From: Gemmiger sp. An120
GTDB lineage: Bacteria; Bacillota; Clostridia; Oscillospirales; Ruminococcaceae
Reading direction: 5' to 3'
Assembly: GCF_002160955.1 (NCBI RefSeq)
Contig: NZ_NFLN01000005.1
Coordinates: 62,001-126,000, forward strand
Length of the DNA: 64,000 nucleotides
The translations under genes were made by a program, and so were the position numbers. Below the pieces are notes generated by a model that saw nothing but the letters and a program-made list of their open reading frames with translations, made no database searches and was not told where the DNA came from. Below are positions 26,304 through 37,356 of this stretch, piece after piece (positions within the stretch are counted from its first letter, which is position 1; every line of letters begins with the position of its first letter).

Positions 26304-27584
26304 ATGAGCAATAACCAACAGCCCCGCCGGCTGAATACCGGCGGCGCCCGCGGCACCGGCAGCGGTTCCGGTTCTCCGGCCCGCCGCACCGTGCACACCT
26401 CGTCCGCCCGTACCGTTTACACCGCGTCTGCCCGGGGCAGTTCCCAGGGTACCCACCGGGCGCCTGCCCACAGCGCACCCGCGCACAGCGCCCCGCGCCG
26501 CGGCCAGAACAAAAAGAAAAAGCACGGCTGCGGCTTTTATATCTTCGTCACCCTGCTGGTGATCCTGGTTCTGCTGGTCGGCGCCGGTGCGGGCGTGTAC
26601 CACTGGGTTATGAGCAATATCGCCCCCGAAAACCCGTCCCAGTCCATTTCCGAAGAGATCCGCACCGCTGAGGAATACCGGGGCGACGTGGTCAACGTGC
26701 TGGTCTGCGGTATCGACTACGAAGAGGGCCGAACCTATTCCAACGACGCAAGCTCCAACGACGGCATGACCGATATGATCCTTTATGTCAACTTTGACGT
26801 AAAGAATAAGAAGGTCAACATGCTGCAGATTCCCCGGGATACCTTCGTGGGCGAGATCGCCGGTACCACCGGCAAGATCAACGCGGTGGCCCTGCGCAAC
26901 GACGGCATTCCCAGCCTGGCTCAGCTGATCAGCGACCAGCTCAAGCTGCCGGTGGACTACTACGCCACCATCGACATGCAGTCCCTGAAAGAGATCGTGG
27001 ACCTGTTCGGTGGCATTGAGGTCTATGTGCCCCATGACATTTCCTTCAAGGGCAGTACCATCAAGGAGGGTGTGCGCACCCTGGACGGCGACGCGGCTGA
27101 GTTCTTTGTCCGCTGCCGCTACGGCGAGGGCTACGCCAACAGCGATATTGACCGTCTGAACATGCAGCGCAACTTCTATGCGGCGCTGTTCCGCCGGCTC
27201 CGTACCCTGACCGCGGGCGATCTGATCAAGATGGTTCCGGTGGCGGTCAAGTATCTGACCACCGATATGCCTGCCGGTACCATCGCCAGCGTGGGCCTGT
27301 CCCTGCTGCAGGTGGATTCCGCCGACATGATGATCTGCCAGATGCCGGTGTACAACGGTCAGCCCTACAACAAACAATCGGTGGTGGTGGCCGACCCGGT
27401 AGGCACCGCCGATCTGCTCAACACCTACTTCCGCACCTACGGCGAACAGGTCCCCGCCGAACAGCTTGAACTGGCTGAGTGGGGCACCACCTCCAGCACC
27501 CCCACCGATCCCAACGTGCAGTATATGGGCCAGCTGGATGCCGACGCCGAAGCCGAAAAAGAAGCCAACGGTGTGGATAACTGA
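26304..27584 (+). CDS. LytR-CpsA-Psr (LCP) family cell-wall glycopolymer ligase
   Basis: 426 residues. A long Ser/Ala/Arg-rich cytoplasmic tail (1-75) precedes one membrane helix (about 78-97), then an outside LCP domain with VLVCGIDY, DGMTDMILYVN, LQIPRDTFVG and RYGEGYANSDIDRLNMQRNF, which carry the acidic and arginine residues that bind lipid pyrophosphate. LCP enzymes move anionic polymers or capsule chains from lipid carriers to peptidoglycan. It follows nadD-yqeK by 2 bases and precedes rsfS. It is a candidate to anchor glycans made in the large downstream locus, but nothing in the sequence links them directly. Confidence 0.92.
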   Translation: MSNNQQPRRLNTGGARGTGSGSGSPARRTVHTSSARTVYTASARGSSQGTHRAPAHSAPAHSAPRRGQNKKKKHGCGFYIFVTLLVILVLLVGAGAGVYHWVMSNIAPENPSQSISEEIRTAEEYRGDVVNVLVCGIDYEEGRTYSNDASSNDGMTDMILYVNFDVKNKKVNMLQIPRDTFVGEIAGTTGKINAVALRNDGIPSLAQLISDQLKLPVDYYATIDMQSLKEIVDLFGGIEVYVPHDISFKGSTIKEGVRTLDGDAAEFFVRCRYGEGYANSDIDRLNMQRNFYAALFRRLRTLTAGDLIKMVPVAVKYLTTDMPAGTIASVGLSLLQVDSADMMICQMPVYNGQPYNKQSVVVADPVGTADLLNTYFRTYGEQVPAEQLELAEWGTTSSTPTDPNVQYMGQLDADAEAEKEANGVDN

Positions 27585-27616
27585 CCACATCCCCCACCCA
27601 TAAAGGAGGCAAATCT

Positions 27617-27994
27617 ATGGAAAGCAAAGAACTGGCCATTGCCGCCGCCAAGGTGCTGGACAAGAAAAAAGCTGCCAGCGTCAAGGCGCTGCATGTGCGT
27701 GATCTGACCGTGCTGGCGGATTACTTTGTGATCGCCAGCGGTACCTCGTCCACCCACGTGAAGAGCCTGGCCGAAGAACTGGAGTTCCAGCTGGAGCAGC
27801 AGGGCGTCAAGCCCCTGCGCACCGAGGGCATGGACGCCCGCAACTGGATCGTGCTGGACTACGGCGAGGTCATCGTGCATGTGTTCTATCCGGAAGCCCG
27901 CAGCTTCTACGATCTGGAGCACCTGTGGGCCGACGGCGAGGAACTGGACCTGGCCCCTTATCTGGTCGAGGAAGAGCCCAAGACCGAGGAATAA
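27617..27994 (+). CDS. rsfS: Ribosome silencing factor RsfS
   Basis: 125 residues with the RsfS/Iojap pattern: VKALHVRDLTVLADYFVIASG, VKSLAEELE, GMDARNWIVLDYGEVIVHVF and FYDLEHLWADG. It binds L14 on the large subunit and blocks joining of subunits in starved cells. TAAAGGAGG precedes the ATG. It belongs to the nadD-LCP-rsfS run typical of Clostridia. A GC-rich palindrome lies between it and leuS. Confidence 0.96.
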   Translation: MESKELAIAAAKVLDKKKAASVKALHVRDLTVLADYFVIASGTSSTHVKSLAEELEFQLEQQGVKPLRTEGMDARNWIVLDYGEVIVHVFYPEARSFYDLEHLWADGEELDLAPYLVEEEPKTEE

Positions 27995-28050
27995 AAACAC
28001 GCCGCGCCCCCGGGCGCGTTCGGGAAAGTTTATACGGGAGTTGATCGCTT

Positions 28051-30459
<2,409 letters not shown>

Positions 30460-30514
30460 TCGGGGCAGTTTGTGAACAGCCTGTGAACAGCTTTTGAAGA
30501 TAACAAAATACCTG

Positions 30515-30543
30515 TTGACTTGACTTCGGTTGCATTGTATAAT
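30515..30543 (+). promoter_or_regulatory. Promoter of rpsU
   Basis: TTGACT (30515-30520) and TATAAT (30538-30543) are 17 bases apart in a locally AT-rich stretch. It lies 62 bases before the rpsU start. Confidence 0.85.
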
Positions 30544-30605
30544 TAGAACGTTGATTACTCTGTAATCGCTAAACTCCGGTCCTCAGGCCCAAGGGAGGGA
30601 ACAAG

Positions 30606-30782
30606 ATGTCGGAAATTCGCGTGAAGGAAGGCGAGTCGCTGGAGAGCGCCCTGCGCCGTTTCAAGCGCTCCACTGCCCGCAGTGGTGTGCTCGCCGAGGT
30701 TCGTAAGCGTGAAGCTTATGAGAAGCCCTCTGTGCGCCGCAAGAAAAAGTCCGAAGCTGCCCGCAAGCGGAAATATAAGTAA
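30606..30782 (+). CDS. rpsU: 30S ribosomal protein S21
   Basis: 58 residues: [20 protein letters not shown], then an extremely basic C-terminus ([16 protein letters not shown]). This is the whole length of S21, which helps mRNA engagement on the small subunit. GGGAGGGA lies 7 bases before the ATG. The gene has its own strong promoter and terminator. Confidence 0.95.
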   Translation: MSEIRVKEGESLESALRRFKRSTARSGVLAEVRKREAYEKPSVRRKKKSEAARKRKYK

Positions 30783-30828
30783 GCTGCGGAACTGTGAAGA
30801 CGAAAGCGTCCCGGTCACCGGGCGCTTG

Positions 30829-30857
30829 AGGCAGAGCCCGATGGGCTCTGCCTTTTT
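30829..30857 (+). terminator. Terminator after rpsU
   Basis: AGGCAGAGCCC (30829-30839) pairs with GGGCTCTGCCT (30843-30853) around a 3-base loop and is followed by T residues. Confidence 0.88.
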
Positions 30858-30916
30858 CATTACCATCCCGCCGCCGTGCGCGGCGCAGACATATATTGAA
30901 AAGGAGGGCGGTTCCC

Positions 30917-31420
30917 ATGCTGCTGACCCCTGACTATCTCTTTTCCGGCGCGGCGGCCGTAACGCCGGAATTTTTGCGTGAACACGGTATCCGGGCGCTG
31001 GCACTGGATGTGGACAACACCCTCACCGCCCACAACTCCCAGACCCTGCCCGCCCCTGTGGCCGCCTGGCTGGAACAGATGAAGGCGGCCGGCATCAAAC
31101 TGATGATCGTTTCCAACAACACCCGCAAGCGGGTCTCGCCCTTTGCGGCTTCGCTGGGGCTGCCCTTTGTGTCCCTGGCCTGCAAGCCGCTGCCCTGGGG
31201 CATCCGCAAGGCCGCCCGGCAGCTTGGCGTTTCCCGCCGGGAATTTGCCCTGGTGGGGGATCAGCTGTTCACCGACCGGCTGGGCGGTGCGCTGGCCGGG
31301 GTTCCGGTGCTGGTGGTGCGGCCCATGGCGCCGGAGATCAAATGGGGCATCAAGGTGCGCCGCCACCTGGAAAAGCCCTTTATCCGCCGTTACTATAAAA
31401 AGGGAGGAAAACTGCTGTGA
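30917..31420 (+). CDS. yqeG: YqeG-family HAD-IIIA phosphatase
   Basis: 167 residues. The HAD motif I is LALDVDNTLTAHN, motif II lies in KLMIVSNNTRKRV and motif III/IV in VGDQLFTDRLGG. The family resembles phosphatidylglycerophosphate phosphatases of the GEP4 type, and the same family is found in most Firmicutes, but the substrate is not proven. AAGGAGGGCGG precedes the chosen ATG. Its stop overlaps the next gene by 4 bases (GTGA). Confidence 0.88.
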   Translation: MLLTPDYLFSGAAAVTPEFLREHGIRALALDVDNTLTAHNSQTLPAPVAAWLEQMKAAGIKLMIVSNNTRKRVSPFAASLGLPFVSLACKPLPWGIRKAARQLGVSRREFALVGDQLFTDRLGGALAGVPVLVVRPMAPEIKWGIKVRRHLEKPFIRRYYKKGGKLL

Positions 31421-32280
31421 GCGATACCATCCGTTTCGGCCCCGCCGGTACCAGCGAAAGCTTCAAGGCCATGGGCTATAAGAACAGCAAGGATATCCCC
31501 GCCCATACCGCCCGGTTCGGGCTGCATGCCTTTGAGTACCAGTGCGGCCGGGGCGTACGCCTGTCCGACGAGACCGCCGCCGCCATCCGGGCCAATGCCG
31601 AGGGACTGGATATCCGGTTCAGCGTCCACGCCCCCTACTACATCAGCATGAGCAGCCTGGAAGAGGACAAGCGCCTGGCCAGTGTGGACTACATCCTGCA
31701 AAGCTGCCGGGCAGTGCGCGCCTTGGGCGGCAGCCGGGTGATCTTCCACGCAGGCAGCTGCGGCAAGCAGAGCCGGGAAGAAGCCCTGCGCAAAGCCCTG
31801 GACACCATGGCCCGGGCCCAGGCTGCCGTGGACGAGGCGGGCTACGGGGATATCACCCTCTGCCCCGAGACCATGGGCAAGATCAATCAGCTGGGTGATC
31901 TGGAAGAGGTGCTGGCCCTGTGCAGCGTGGACAAGCGCATCACCCCCTGCATCGACTTCGGCCACCTGAACGCCCGCACCCTGGGCGGGGTGGGCGGCAA
32001 GGAACAGTTCGCCGCTATCCTGGACCGGATGGCCGAGGCGCTGGGGGATGACCGGGCCCGGTGCTTCCATTCCCATTTCAGCAAGATCGAGTATACCGCC
32101 GGGGGCGAAAAACGCCACCTGACTTTCGCGGATACCGTCTTCGGCCCGCCCTATGAGCCTCTGCTGGATCTGTGCGCCGCCCGGGGGCTGACCCCCACCT
32201 TTATCTGTGAGTCCGCCGGTACCCAGGCCGAGGATGCCCGCGCCATGCAGGATTATTTCACCGGTCTGGTTCGTGGCTGA
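31417..32280 (+). CDS. Endonuclease IV-like TIM-barrel AP endonuclease
   Basis: 287 residues, GTG start overlapping yqeG. The xylose-isomerase-type barrel carries the metal ligands expected of Nfo in order: VHAPYY, FHAGS, CPETMGK, CIDFGHLN, HSHFSKIEY and FICESAGT. Such enzymes cut DNA at abasic sites using zinc. It is close in length to E. coli Nfo (285) but several canonical stretches differ, so a related TIM-barrel role is possible. No terminator was noticed directly after it; ireB has its own promoter. Confidence 0.8.
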   Translation: MSDTIRFGPAGTSESFKAMGYKNSKDIPAHTARFGLHAFEYQCGRGVRLSDETAAAIRANAEGLDIRFSVHAPYYISMSSLEEDKRLASVDYILQSCRAVRALGGSRVIFHAGSCGKQSREEALRKALDTMARAQAAVDEAGYGDITLCPETMGKINQLGDLEEVLALCSVDKRITPCIDFGHLNARTLGGVGGKEQFAAILDRMAEALGDDRARCFHSHFSKIEYTAGGEKRHLTFADTVFGPPYEPLLDLCAARGLTPTFICESAGTQAEDARAMQDYFTGLVRG

Positions 32281-32298
32281 ATTGTCACGAAATACGCC

Positions 32299-32327
32299 TT
32301 GAATTTTCCCCGGGGCTGGGGTATACT
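32299..32327 (+). promoter_or_regulatory. Promoter of ireB
   Basis: TTGAAT (32299-32304) and TATACT (32322-32327) are separated by 17 bases, 40 bases before the ireB start. Confidence 0.75.
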
Positions 32328-32366
32328 GTTACCATAGTTTATTTTAGCAAAGAGGGGGTATGCTCC

Positions 32367-32612
32367 ATGTCCGAACCCACCGCCATTTTCTCTATCCGGG
32401 ACGAGCGGGATCAGGAGATCCGCGCCATCATGCAGGAAGTGTACGACGCGCTGAAAGAAAAGGGGTATAATCCCATCAATCAGATCGTGGGCTACATCCT
32501 TTCCGAGGACCCCACCTACATCACCACCTACAAGAACGCCCGCTCCATCATCCGCAAAGTGGACCGGGACGATCTTCTCCAGGCGCTGGTGCGCAACTTC
32601 ATCACCCTGTAA
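32367..32612 (+). CDS. ireB: IreB family (UPF0297) regulatory phosphoprotein
   Basis: 81 residues: an N-terminal Thr-containing segment (MSEPTAIFSIRD), then EVYDALKEKGYNPINQIVGY and DPTYITTYKNARSII, the UPF0297 pattern. In Enterococcus, IreB is phosphorylated by the Ser/Thr kinase IreK and acts on cell-wall stress and cephalosporin resistance. It is usually followed by ruvX; here it stands alone with its own promoter and terminator at the edge of the glycan locus. AGAGGGGGTATG-type ribosome site upstream. Confidence 0.93.
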   Translation: MSEPTAIFSIRDERDQEIRAIMQEVYDALKEKGYNPINQIVGYILSEDPTYITTYKNARSIIRKVDRDDLLQALVRNFITL

Positions 32613-32621
32613 CGAACCCGC

Positions 32622-32660
32622 AAGGGCGGGCGGCACAGCTTTGTGCCGCCCGCCCTTTTT
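32622..32660 (+). terminator. Terminator after ireB
   Basis: A perfect 15-bp stem (32622-32636 with 32643-32657) is followed by TTTTT. It separates ireB from the glycan locus. Confidence 0.9.
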
Positions 32661-32661
32661 G

Positions 32662-32690
32662 TTGCAAACTGCCTGGTTTTCGCCTATAAT
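32662..32690 (+). promoter_or_regulatory. Main promoter of the glycosyltransferase operon
   Basis: TTGCAA (32662-32667) and TATAAT (32685-32690) are 17 bases apart, directly after the ireB terminator. It is the only clear promoter before about eight glycosyltransferase genes. Confidence 0.8.
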
Positions 32691-32702
32691 ATACACTATA
32701 TA

Positions 32703-32720
32703 GGTATGCCCTGGCATACC
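32703..32720. promoter_or_regulatory. Operator-like palindrome downstream of the -10
   Basis: GGTATGCC-CT-GGCATACC is a perfect 8-bp inverted repeat starting 12 bases after the -10, so it lies in the first transcribed bases. Its length and symmetry suit a dimeric repressor; a short RNA hairpin is the alternative. No regulator gene is next to it. Confidence 0.55.
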
Positions 32721-32759
32721 GCAGAAACCGGGCGTTTTGCCCGGCGGGGAGGTGCGCCG

Positions 32760-33866
32760 ATGGCTCCGGTCCGGGTGCTGCAGGTGGTGCCCGCCATGAA
32801 CGCGGGCGGCATGGAAAACTTTATCATGAACGTGTACCGCGCCATCGACCGGCAGCGGGTGCAGTTTGATTTTCTCTACCATTTTGATATGCCCTGCTTT
32901 TTTGATGAGGAGATCACCGCGCTGGGCGGGCAGATCACCAAGCTGACCGTCCGGCAGGATCTCAACCTGCCCCGGTACCTGCATCAGCTGAACCAATTCT
33001 TTGCCGATCACCCGGAGTACAAGGTGGTGCACGGCCATTACAGCGGTTTCGGCATGTTCTATAACCATGTGGCCCGCCGTCACGGGGTGCCGGTGCGGGC
33101 CGGGCACAGCCACAACACTTCCAGCGAGCGCAGTCTGATCGGCCTGCTGGACGCCTCCATGTCCTGGTTCTTCAACTTCGACCTCACCGACCGGTTCGCC
33201 TGCGGGCAGGATGCCGGTAAAGCCCTGTTCCGGGGCAAGCCCTTTGTTTTCCTGCCCAACGGGGTGGACGCGGCGGCCTTTGCCTTCAGCCCGGCCCGGC
33301 GGGAAACCATGCGGGCCAGCTTCGGCTTTTTGCCGGAGCACCGGGTGCTGGGCCATGTGGGCCGTTTCAACCAGCAGAAAAACCACGGGTATCTGCTGGA
33401 TATCTTTGCCGCATGGGCTGCCCGCTGCCCCGAAGCCCGGCTGCTTCTGGTGGGCACCGGCCCGCTGGAAGAAGAGGTGCGCCGCAAGGCCGAAACTCTG
33501 GGCCTGACCGACAAGGTGGTCTTTGCGGGTCTGCGGCGGGATACCGCCGCCTGCTACGACGCCATGGACGCTTTCTTGTTGCCCAGCCTGTTTGAGGGGC
33601 TGCCGGTCACCATGGTGGAGGCCCAGGCCGCGGGCCTGCCCTGCTATGTGTCCGACGTGGTGGACCGCAGCGCCGCCATCGCCGACGGGGTACAGTTTTT
33701 GCCGCTGAACAACGCGCCCGCCTGGGCGGAGGTCCTGGCGGCCCCGCTGCCCGGCCGCAACCCCCGTGCGTTGGAACAGGTGCGCGCCGCCCACTACGAT
33801 ATTGTGGATACCGCCCGGTATCTGCAGCGATTCTATCTGCATGCCTACGGGGAGGATATGCCGTGA
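32760..33866 (+). CDS. Glycosyltransferase, GT4 family
   Basis: 368 residues with a GT-B fold. The N-terminal region has AMNAGGMENFIMNVYRAI, the donor half has HVGRFNQQKNHGYLLDIFA and the acidic EX7E-type motif FEGLPVTMVEAQAAG (from about 277). Similar proteins sit in Firmicute exopolysaccharide loci (EpsF-like). It presumably adds a hexose from a nucleotide sugar to the growing glycan on the inner membrane face. GGGGAGG lies 8 bases before the ATG. First gene of the operon; overlaps the next by 4 bases. Confidence 0.88.
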   Translation: MAPVRVLQVVPAMNAGGMENFIMNVYRAIDRQRVQFDFLYHFDMPCFFDEEITALGGQITKLTVRQDLNLPRYLHQLNQFFADHPEYKVVHGHYSGFGMFYNHVARRHGVPVRAGHSHNTSSERSLIGLLDASMSWFFNFDLTDRFACGQDAGKALFRGKPFVFLPNGVDAAAFAFSPARRETMRASFGFLPEHRVLGHVGRFNQQKNHGYLLDIFAAWAARCPEARLLLVGTGPLEEEVRRKAETLGLTDKVVFAGLRRDTAACYDAMDAFLLPSLFEGLPVTMVEAQAAGLPCYVSDVVDRSAAIADGVQFLPLNNAPAWAEVLAAPLPGRNPRALEQVRAAHYDIVDTARYLQRFYLHAYGEDMP

Positions 33867-34840
33867 ACAAGACCCTGATCTCCCTGATAATCCCGGTGTA
33901 CAACGCCGGGCCCTGGCTGGCCCCCTGCCTGGCCAGCGTTACCGCCCAGACCCACCCGGCCTGGGAGTGTATCCTGGTGGACGACGGCTCCACCGACCAA
34001 AGCCCGGCCGCCTGTGATGAGGCCGCGGCTGCTGATTCCCGGTTCCGGGTGATCCACCAGGCCAACGCCGGTCCCGCCGCCGCCCGGCAGACCGGGCTGG
34101 AAGCCGCCCGGGGCGAGTGGCTCTGCTTTGTGGACGGGGACGACTGGCTCCCGCCGGAGTATCTGACCCGTCTGCTGGCCCTGGCCCGGGAACGGGAGGC
34201 CACCGTGGCTGCCTGCGCCATGTGCCGCTTTACCGGCGAACGCCCCACCCCCGCGCCGGACGCGCCCGCCGTGACCCTTACCGGCGACGGCATCCGCGCT
34301 GCCCTGCTGCAGCAGGCGCAGGGGATGAACTGGGGCCTGTGCAGCAAGCTGTACCACAGAAGCCTGTTTGAAGGTTTTCGCTTTCCCACCCAGGTGCGCC
34401 ACAACGAGGATCTACTGGCCAACTGGCAGCTGCTGGCCCGCTGTGAGCGGGCGGCGGCCACCCAGTGGCCCGGCTACGGCTACCGGCAGGTGGACACCTC
34501 CGCCAGCCACCGGCTGCCCGGCCCCGCTCAGCTGGCGGATCATCTGGCCGTGGCCGACGCGATTTTAGCCGACGCCGCCGGCACCGGGCTGGAATCCGCC
34601 GCCTGGGCCTTCCACTACGAAAAACTGCTGTTTATCGACAGCATGGTGCTGCGCCAGCCCGCTTCTCCGGATTTTGCGCCGCTGCACAGCGATGTGCGCC
34701 GGCGTCTGCGGGTGGGGCTGGGCCGGGCGCTGACCTGCCGCGGCCTGGCCGCCTGGCTCAAGGCGGCGGGGCTGCTTACCCTTTGTGCCCGGCCGCTGTA
34801 CCGGGCCCTCTGCCGCCGCTGCCTGCCCGGCGGGGTATAA
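33863..34840 (+). CDS. Glycosyltransferase, GT2 family
   Basis: 325 residues, GTG start overlapping the upstream stop (GTGA). The GT-A domain has LIIPVYNAGPWLAPCLASV, ILVDDGSTDQSP and the DxD-type FVDGDDWLPP. A C-terminal tail of about 110 residues has basic, amphipathic segments that may sit on the membrane. The sugar and acceptor are unknown. Confidence 0.88.
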   Translation: MNKTLISLIIPVYNAGPWLAPCLASVTAQTHPAWECILVDDGSTDQSPAACDEAAAADSRFRVIHQANAGPAAARQTGLEAARGEWLCFVDGDDWLPPEYLTRLLALAREREATVAACAMCRFTGERPTPAPDAPAVTLTGDGIRAALLQQAQGMNWGLCSKLYHRSLFEGFRFPTQVRHNEDLLANWQLLARCERAAATQWPGYGYRQVDTSASHRLPGPAQLADHLAVADAILADAAGTGLESAAWAFHYEKLLFIDSMVLRQPASPDFAPLHSDVRRRLRVGLGRALTCRGLAAWLKAAGLLTLCARPLYRALCRRCLPGGV

Positions 34841-34868
34841 ACCGGCCGTCTGGCCAAGGAGCTGCAAC

Positions 34869-36107
34869 ATGAAACTGCTTTTGATCCTGGACCGGGTGGA
34901 ATACCCCCTGGCCCCCAACCCCCGCCTGGCCTGCCGGGTGGGGGAACAGCTGGCCCTGGCCGGCCATACCGTCGATCTGCTGGAGCTGAACGACGGCGCC
35001 GTTCCGCCGCTGCCCGCCCCCTGGGCGGCGTCCCACCGCTGCCTGCCCTTTGCCGACGAGGCCTGCATGGAACGCTGCCTGGAACACGGCAACCCCGGCG
35101 GCACACCGGTGCCGGTGCGGCTGCTGCGGCTGGCCGCCCATCCGGCGGCGGCACTGGCGGCGGTGCGCAAACTGGCGCTGCATCGCCCCCGGCGGCAGGG
35201 AACCGTGCGCCGTTTTCTGGAATCCCGGACCGGCTACGACTGGATGGTGGCGGTGGCCTCCCCCTATGAGGGGGCGCTGGCGCTTGCCCGGGCCCGAACC
35301 GGGGCCCGGCGGGCGGTCTGGTGCATGGACCCCTATGCCAACGACCATCCCAACGATCCCACCCCCGCCCGGGAACAGGCGCTCTGGGCGGCTATGGACA
35401 AGATCTTTGTTACCGAGCGGATGTATGCGGCGCTGGAGGAGCCCGGCTGTGTGCTGGGGGCTTTCCGGGGCAAGACCCGGGTGCTGGAATTCCCCAGCCT
35501 GACCCCGCCCCCTGCCGCGTCCCGGGCCGAAAAGGCGGACGATACGCTGGAATGCCTGTTCGCGGGCAGTCTGTACCCGGCGCTGCGCACCCCGCATTTT
35601 GCGCTGGCCCTGTTTTCTGCCATGAACCTGCCCGGGGTGCGGCTGGCCTTTGTGGGTCCGGGCTGGGAAAACTACCCGGCCGATACCCCCGCCGCCGCCC
35701 GGAAACAGCTGGGGGAGCGGCTGCGCATCCAGGGCCCGGTATCCCCGGCGGAAGCCGCCGCCCGGGTAGGCGCCGCCGATGTGCTGGTGCATCTGGGCAA
35801 CGACAACAACGATCAGGTACCCAGCAAACTGTATGAATATTTTGCCGCGGGCAAGCCGGTGCTGGCGCTGCTCAAGCGTCGGGACGACCCGGCCCGGGAG
35901 GCGCTGGCCCGCTGGCCGCTGGCCTGCGTGGTCTATGAGGACGAGGGCACAGGCCCCCAGGTCTGCGCCCGGGTGGCGGAGTTTCTGCAAACCAAAGGCC
36001 GCGACCGCCTGCCCTGGCAGGAAGCCGAGCGGCTGTTTTGGGCCAACACCCCGGCCGCGGTGGCTCAGGCCCTGGCCGACGGACTGCAAACGGAGGAGAT
36101 ACAATGA
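34869..36107 (+). CDS. GT-B glycosyltransferase, divergent GT4-like
   Basis: 412 residues. The N-terminal half is unusual and hard to place; the C-terminal half is GT-B-like, with FAGSLYPALR, VGPGWENYP, and VPSKLYEYFAAGKPVLAL, the usual nucleotide-sugar pocket of GT1/GT4 enzymes. A central VAVASPYEGALALA strand suggests an acceptor-domain loop. AAGGAGCTGCAAC precedes the ATG. Its stop overlaps the next gene by 4 bases. Confidence 0.75.
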   Translation: MKLLLILDRVEYPLAPNPRLACRVGEQLALAGHTVDLLELNDGAVPPLPAPWAASHRCLPFADEACMERCLEHGNPGGTPVPVRLLRLAAHPAAALAAVRKLALHRPRRQGTVRRFLESRTGYDWMVAVASPYEGALALARARTGARRAVWCMDPYANDHPNDPTPAREQALWAAMDKIFVTERMYAALEEPGCVLGAFRGKTRVLEFPSLTPPPAASRAEKADDTLECLFAGSLYPALRTPHFALALFSAMNLPGVRLAFVGPGWENYPADTPAAARKQLGERLRIQGPVSPAEAAARVGAADVLVHLGNDNNDQVPSKLYEYFAAGKPVLALLKRRDDPAREALARWPLACVVYEDEGTGPQVCARVAEFLQTKGRDRLPWQEAERLFWANTPAAVAQALADGLQTEEIQ

Positions 36108-37345
36108 AGGTTCTCTGGCTCGTAAGCGTTACCATGACCCCGGCTGCCCGGGCGCTGGGTCTGCCCGCCCCGGTGGGCGGCGGCTGGCTGGACGGTATGC
36201 TGGGCCGGCTGCGCGGCCGGGTGGAACTGGTGATCGCCTCGGTAAACGCCGCCGTGGGCCCGCAGCCCAAACCGGTGGAGACCGACGGTGTGCGTTTCTG
36301 GGTGCTGCCCCGGGGCGAGCAGGCGGATTTTGCCGAGCTGCTGGCCCGGGAACAGCCCGATCTGGTGCAGATCTGGGGCACCGAGTACCCGGCGGCGTCC
36401 GCGCTGCTGGCGGCGGCCGGGCCCCGGCGCACCCTGGTGACCATCCAGGGCCTGATGGGCCCCTGTGCGGAACATCTGCTGGACGGCGTGCCCGCGGAAT
36501 ACTGCGGTTCCGGCCCGGCCCAGCGTCTGGTGGACAAGCTGGTGCCCGGGGGCCTGCTGGACAAAAAACAGGCCTGGTTTGACGCCCAGGCCAGGCGGGA
36601 GGCCGCTCTGCTGGCCGGTACCGCCCACGTGAGTGGCCGCACCCCCTGGGACAAAGCCCAGCTGGCCCGGCTGGCCCCGCACGCCGCCTACTATTCCTGC
36701 GGGGAGATTCTGCGCCCCGCCTTTTACACCGCCCGCTGGCCGGGCATGCCGGAAAAGCCGGTGGTGTTCCTCACCCAGGGCAACTATCCGCTGAAAGGGC
36801 TGCACCGGCTGATCCAGGCGCTGCCCGCGGTGCTGCGCCGCTACCCGGATCTGACGGTGCGGGTGGCGGGCTGGCCCCCGCTGGATAAAGGCCCGCTGCT
36901 GCGCCCGGTGATCCGCTGGATGTTCCCGTACCAGCGCTATCTGGAAACGCTGGCCCGGCAGCTGGGGGTGGCCCACGCCATCCGGTACACCGGCCCGCTG
37001 GACGAGGCCGGGATGCTGCACCAGATGCAGAGCGCCAGCGTGTTTGTGCTCTGCTCTTCCATTGAGAACAGCCCCAACTCCCTGGGCGAAGCCATGCTGC
37101 TGGGGATGCCCTGTGTGGCGGCCGATACCGGCGGTGTGCCGGGCATGGCCGCCCATGAGCAGGAAGCCCTGCTTTACCCCCCGGCCGATACAGAGGCCCT
37201 CTCCGCCGCCCTGCTGCGGCTGCTGGACGATCCGGCCTATGCCGCCCAACTGGGCCGCGCCGCCCGGCAGCGCGCCCTCGTCACCCATGACCCGCAGCGC
37301 AACAGCCGGGCCCTGGAAACCATCTACCAAACCATTGCCGAATAA
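36104..37345 (+). CDS. Glycosyltransferase, GT4 family
   Basis: 413 residues with GT-B features: an N-terminal domain with QIWGTEYPAASALL and HVSGRTPWDKAQL, a donor domain with TQGNYPLKGLHRLIQALP and the motif SSIENSPNSLGEAMLLGMP, where the acidic pair holds the nucleotide sugar. CGGAGGAG lies before the ATG, which overlaps the upstream stop (ATGA). Substrate unknown. Confidence 0.87.
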   Translation: MKVLWLVSVTMTPAARALGLPAPVGGGWLDGMLGRLRGRVELVIASVNAAVGPQPKPVETDGVRFWVLPRGEQADFAELLAREQPDLVQIWGTEYPAASALLAAAGPRRTLVTIQGLMGPCAEHLLDGVPAEYCGSGPAQRLVDKLVPGGLLDKKQAWFDAQARREAALLAGTAHVSGRTPWDKAQLARLAPHAAYYSCGEILRPAFYTARWPGMPEKPVVFLTQGNYPLKGLHRLIQALPAVLRRYPDLTVRVAGWPPLDKGPLLRPVIRWMFPYQRYLETLARQLGVAHAIRYTGPLDEAGMLHQMQSASVFVLCSSIENSPNSLGEAMLLGMPCVAADTGGVPGMAAHEQEALLYPPADTEALSAALLRLLDDPAYAAQLGRAARQRALVTHDPQRNSRALETIYQTIAE

Positions 37346-37356
37346 AGGAGCCCGCC

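Noticed and set aside
28004-28019. CGCGCCCCCGGGCGCG-type palindrome before leuS as a T-box or terminator
   Set aside because: Too short for a T-box, with no T-box core sequence, and only two T residues follow.
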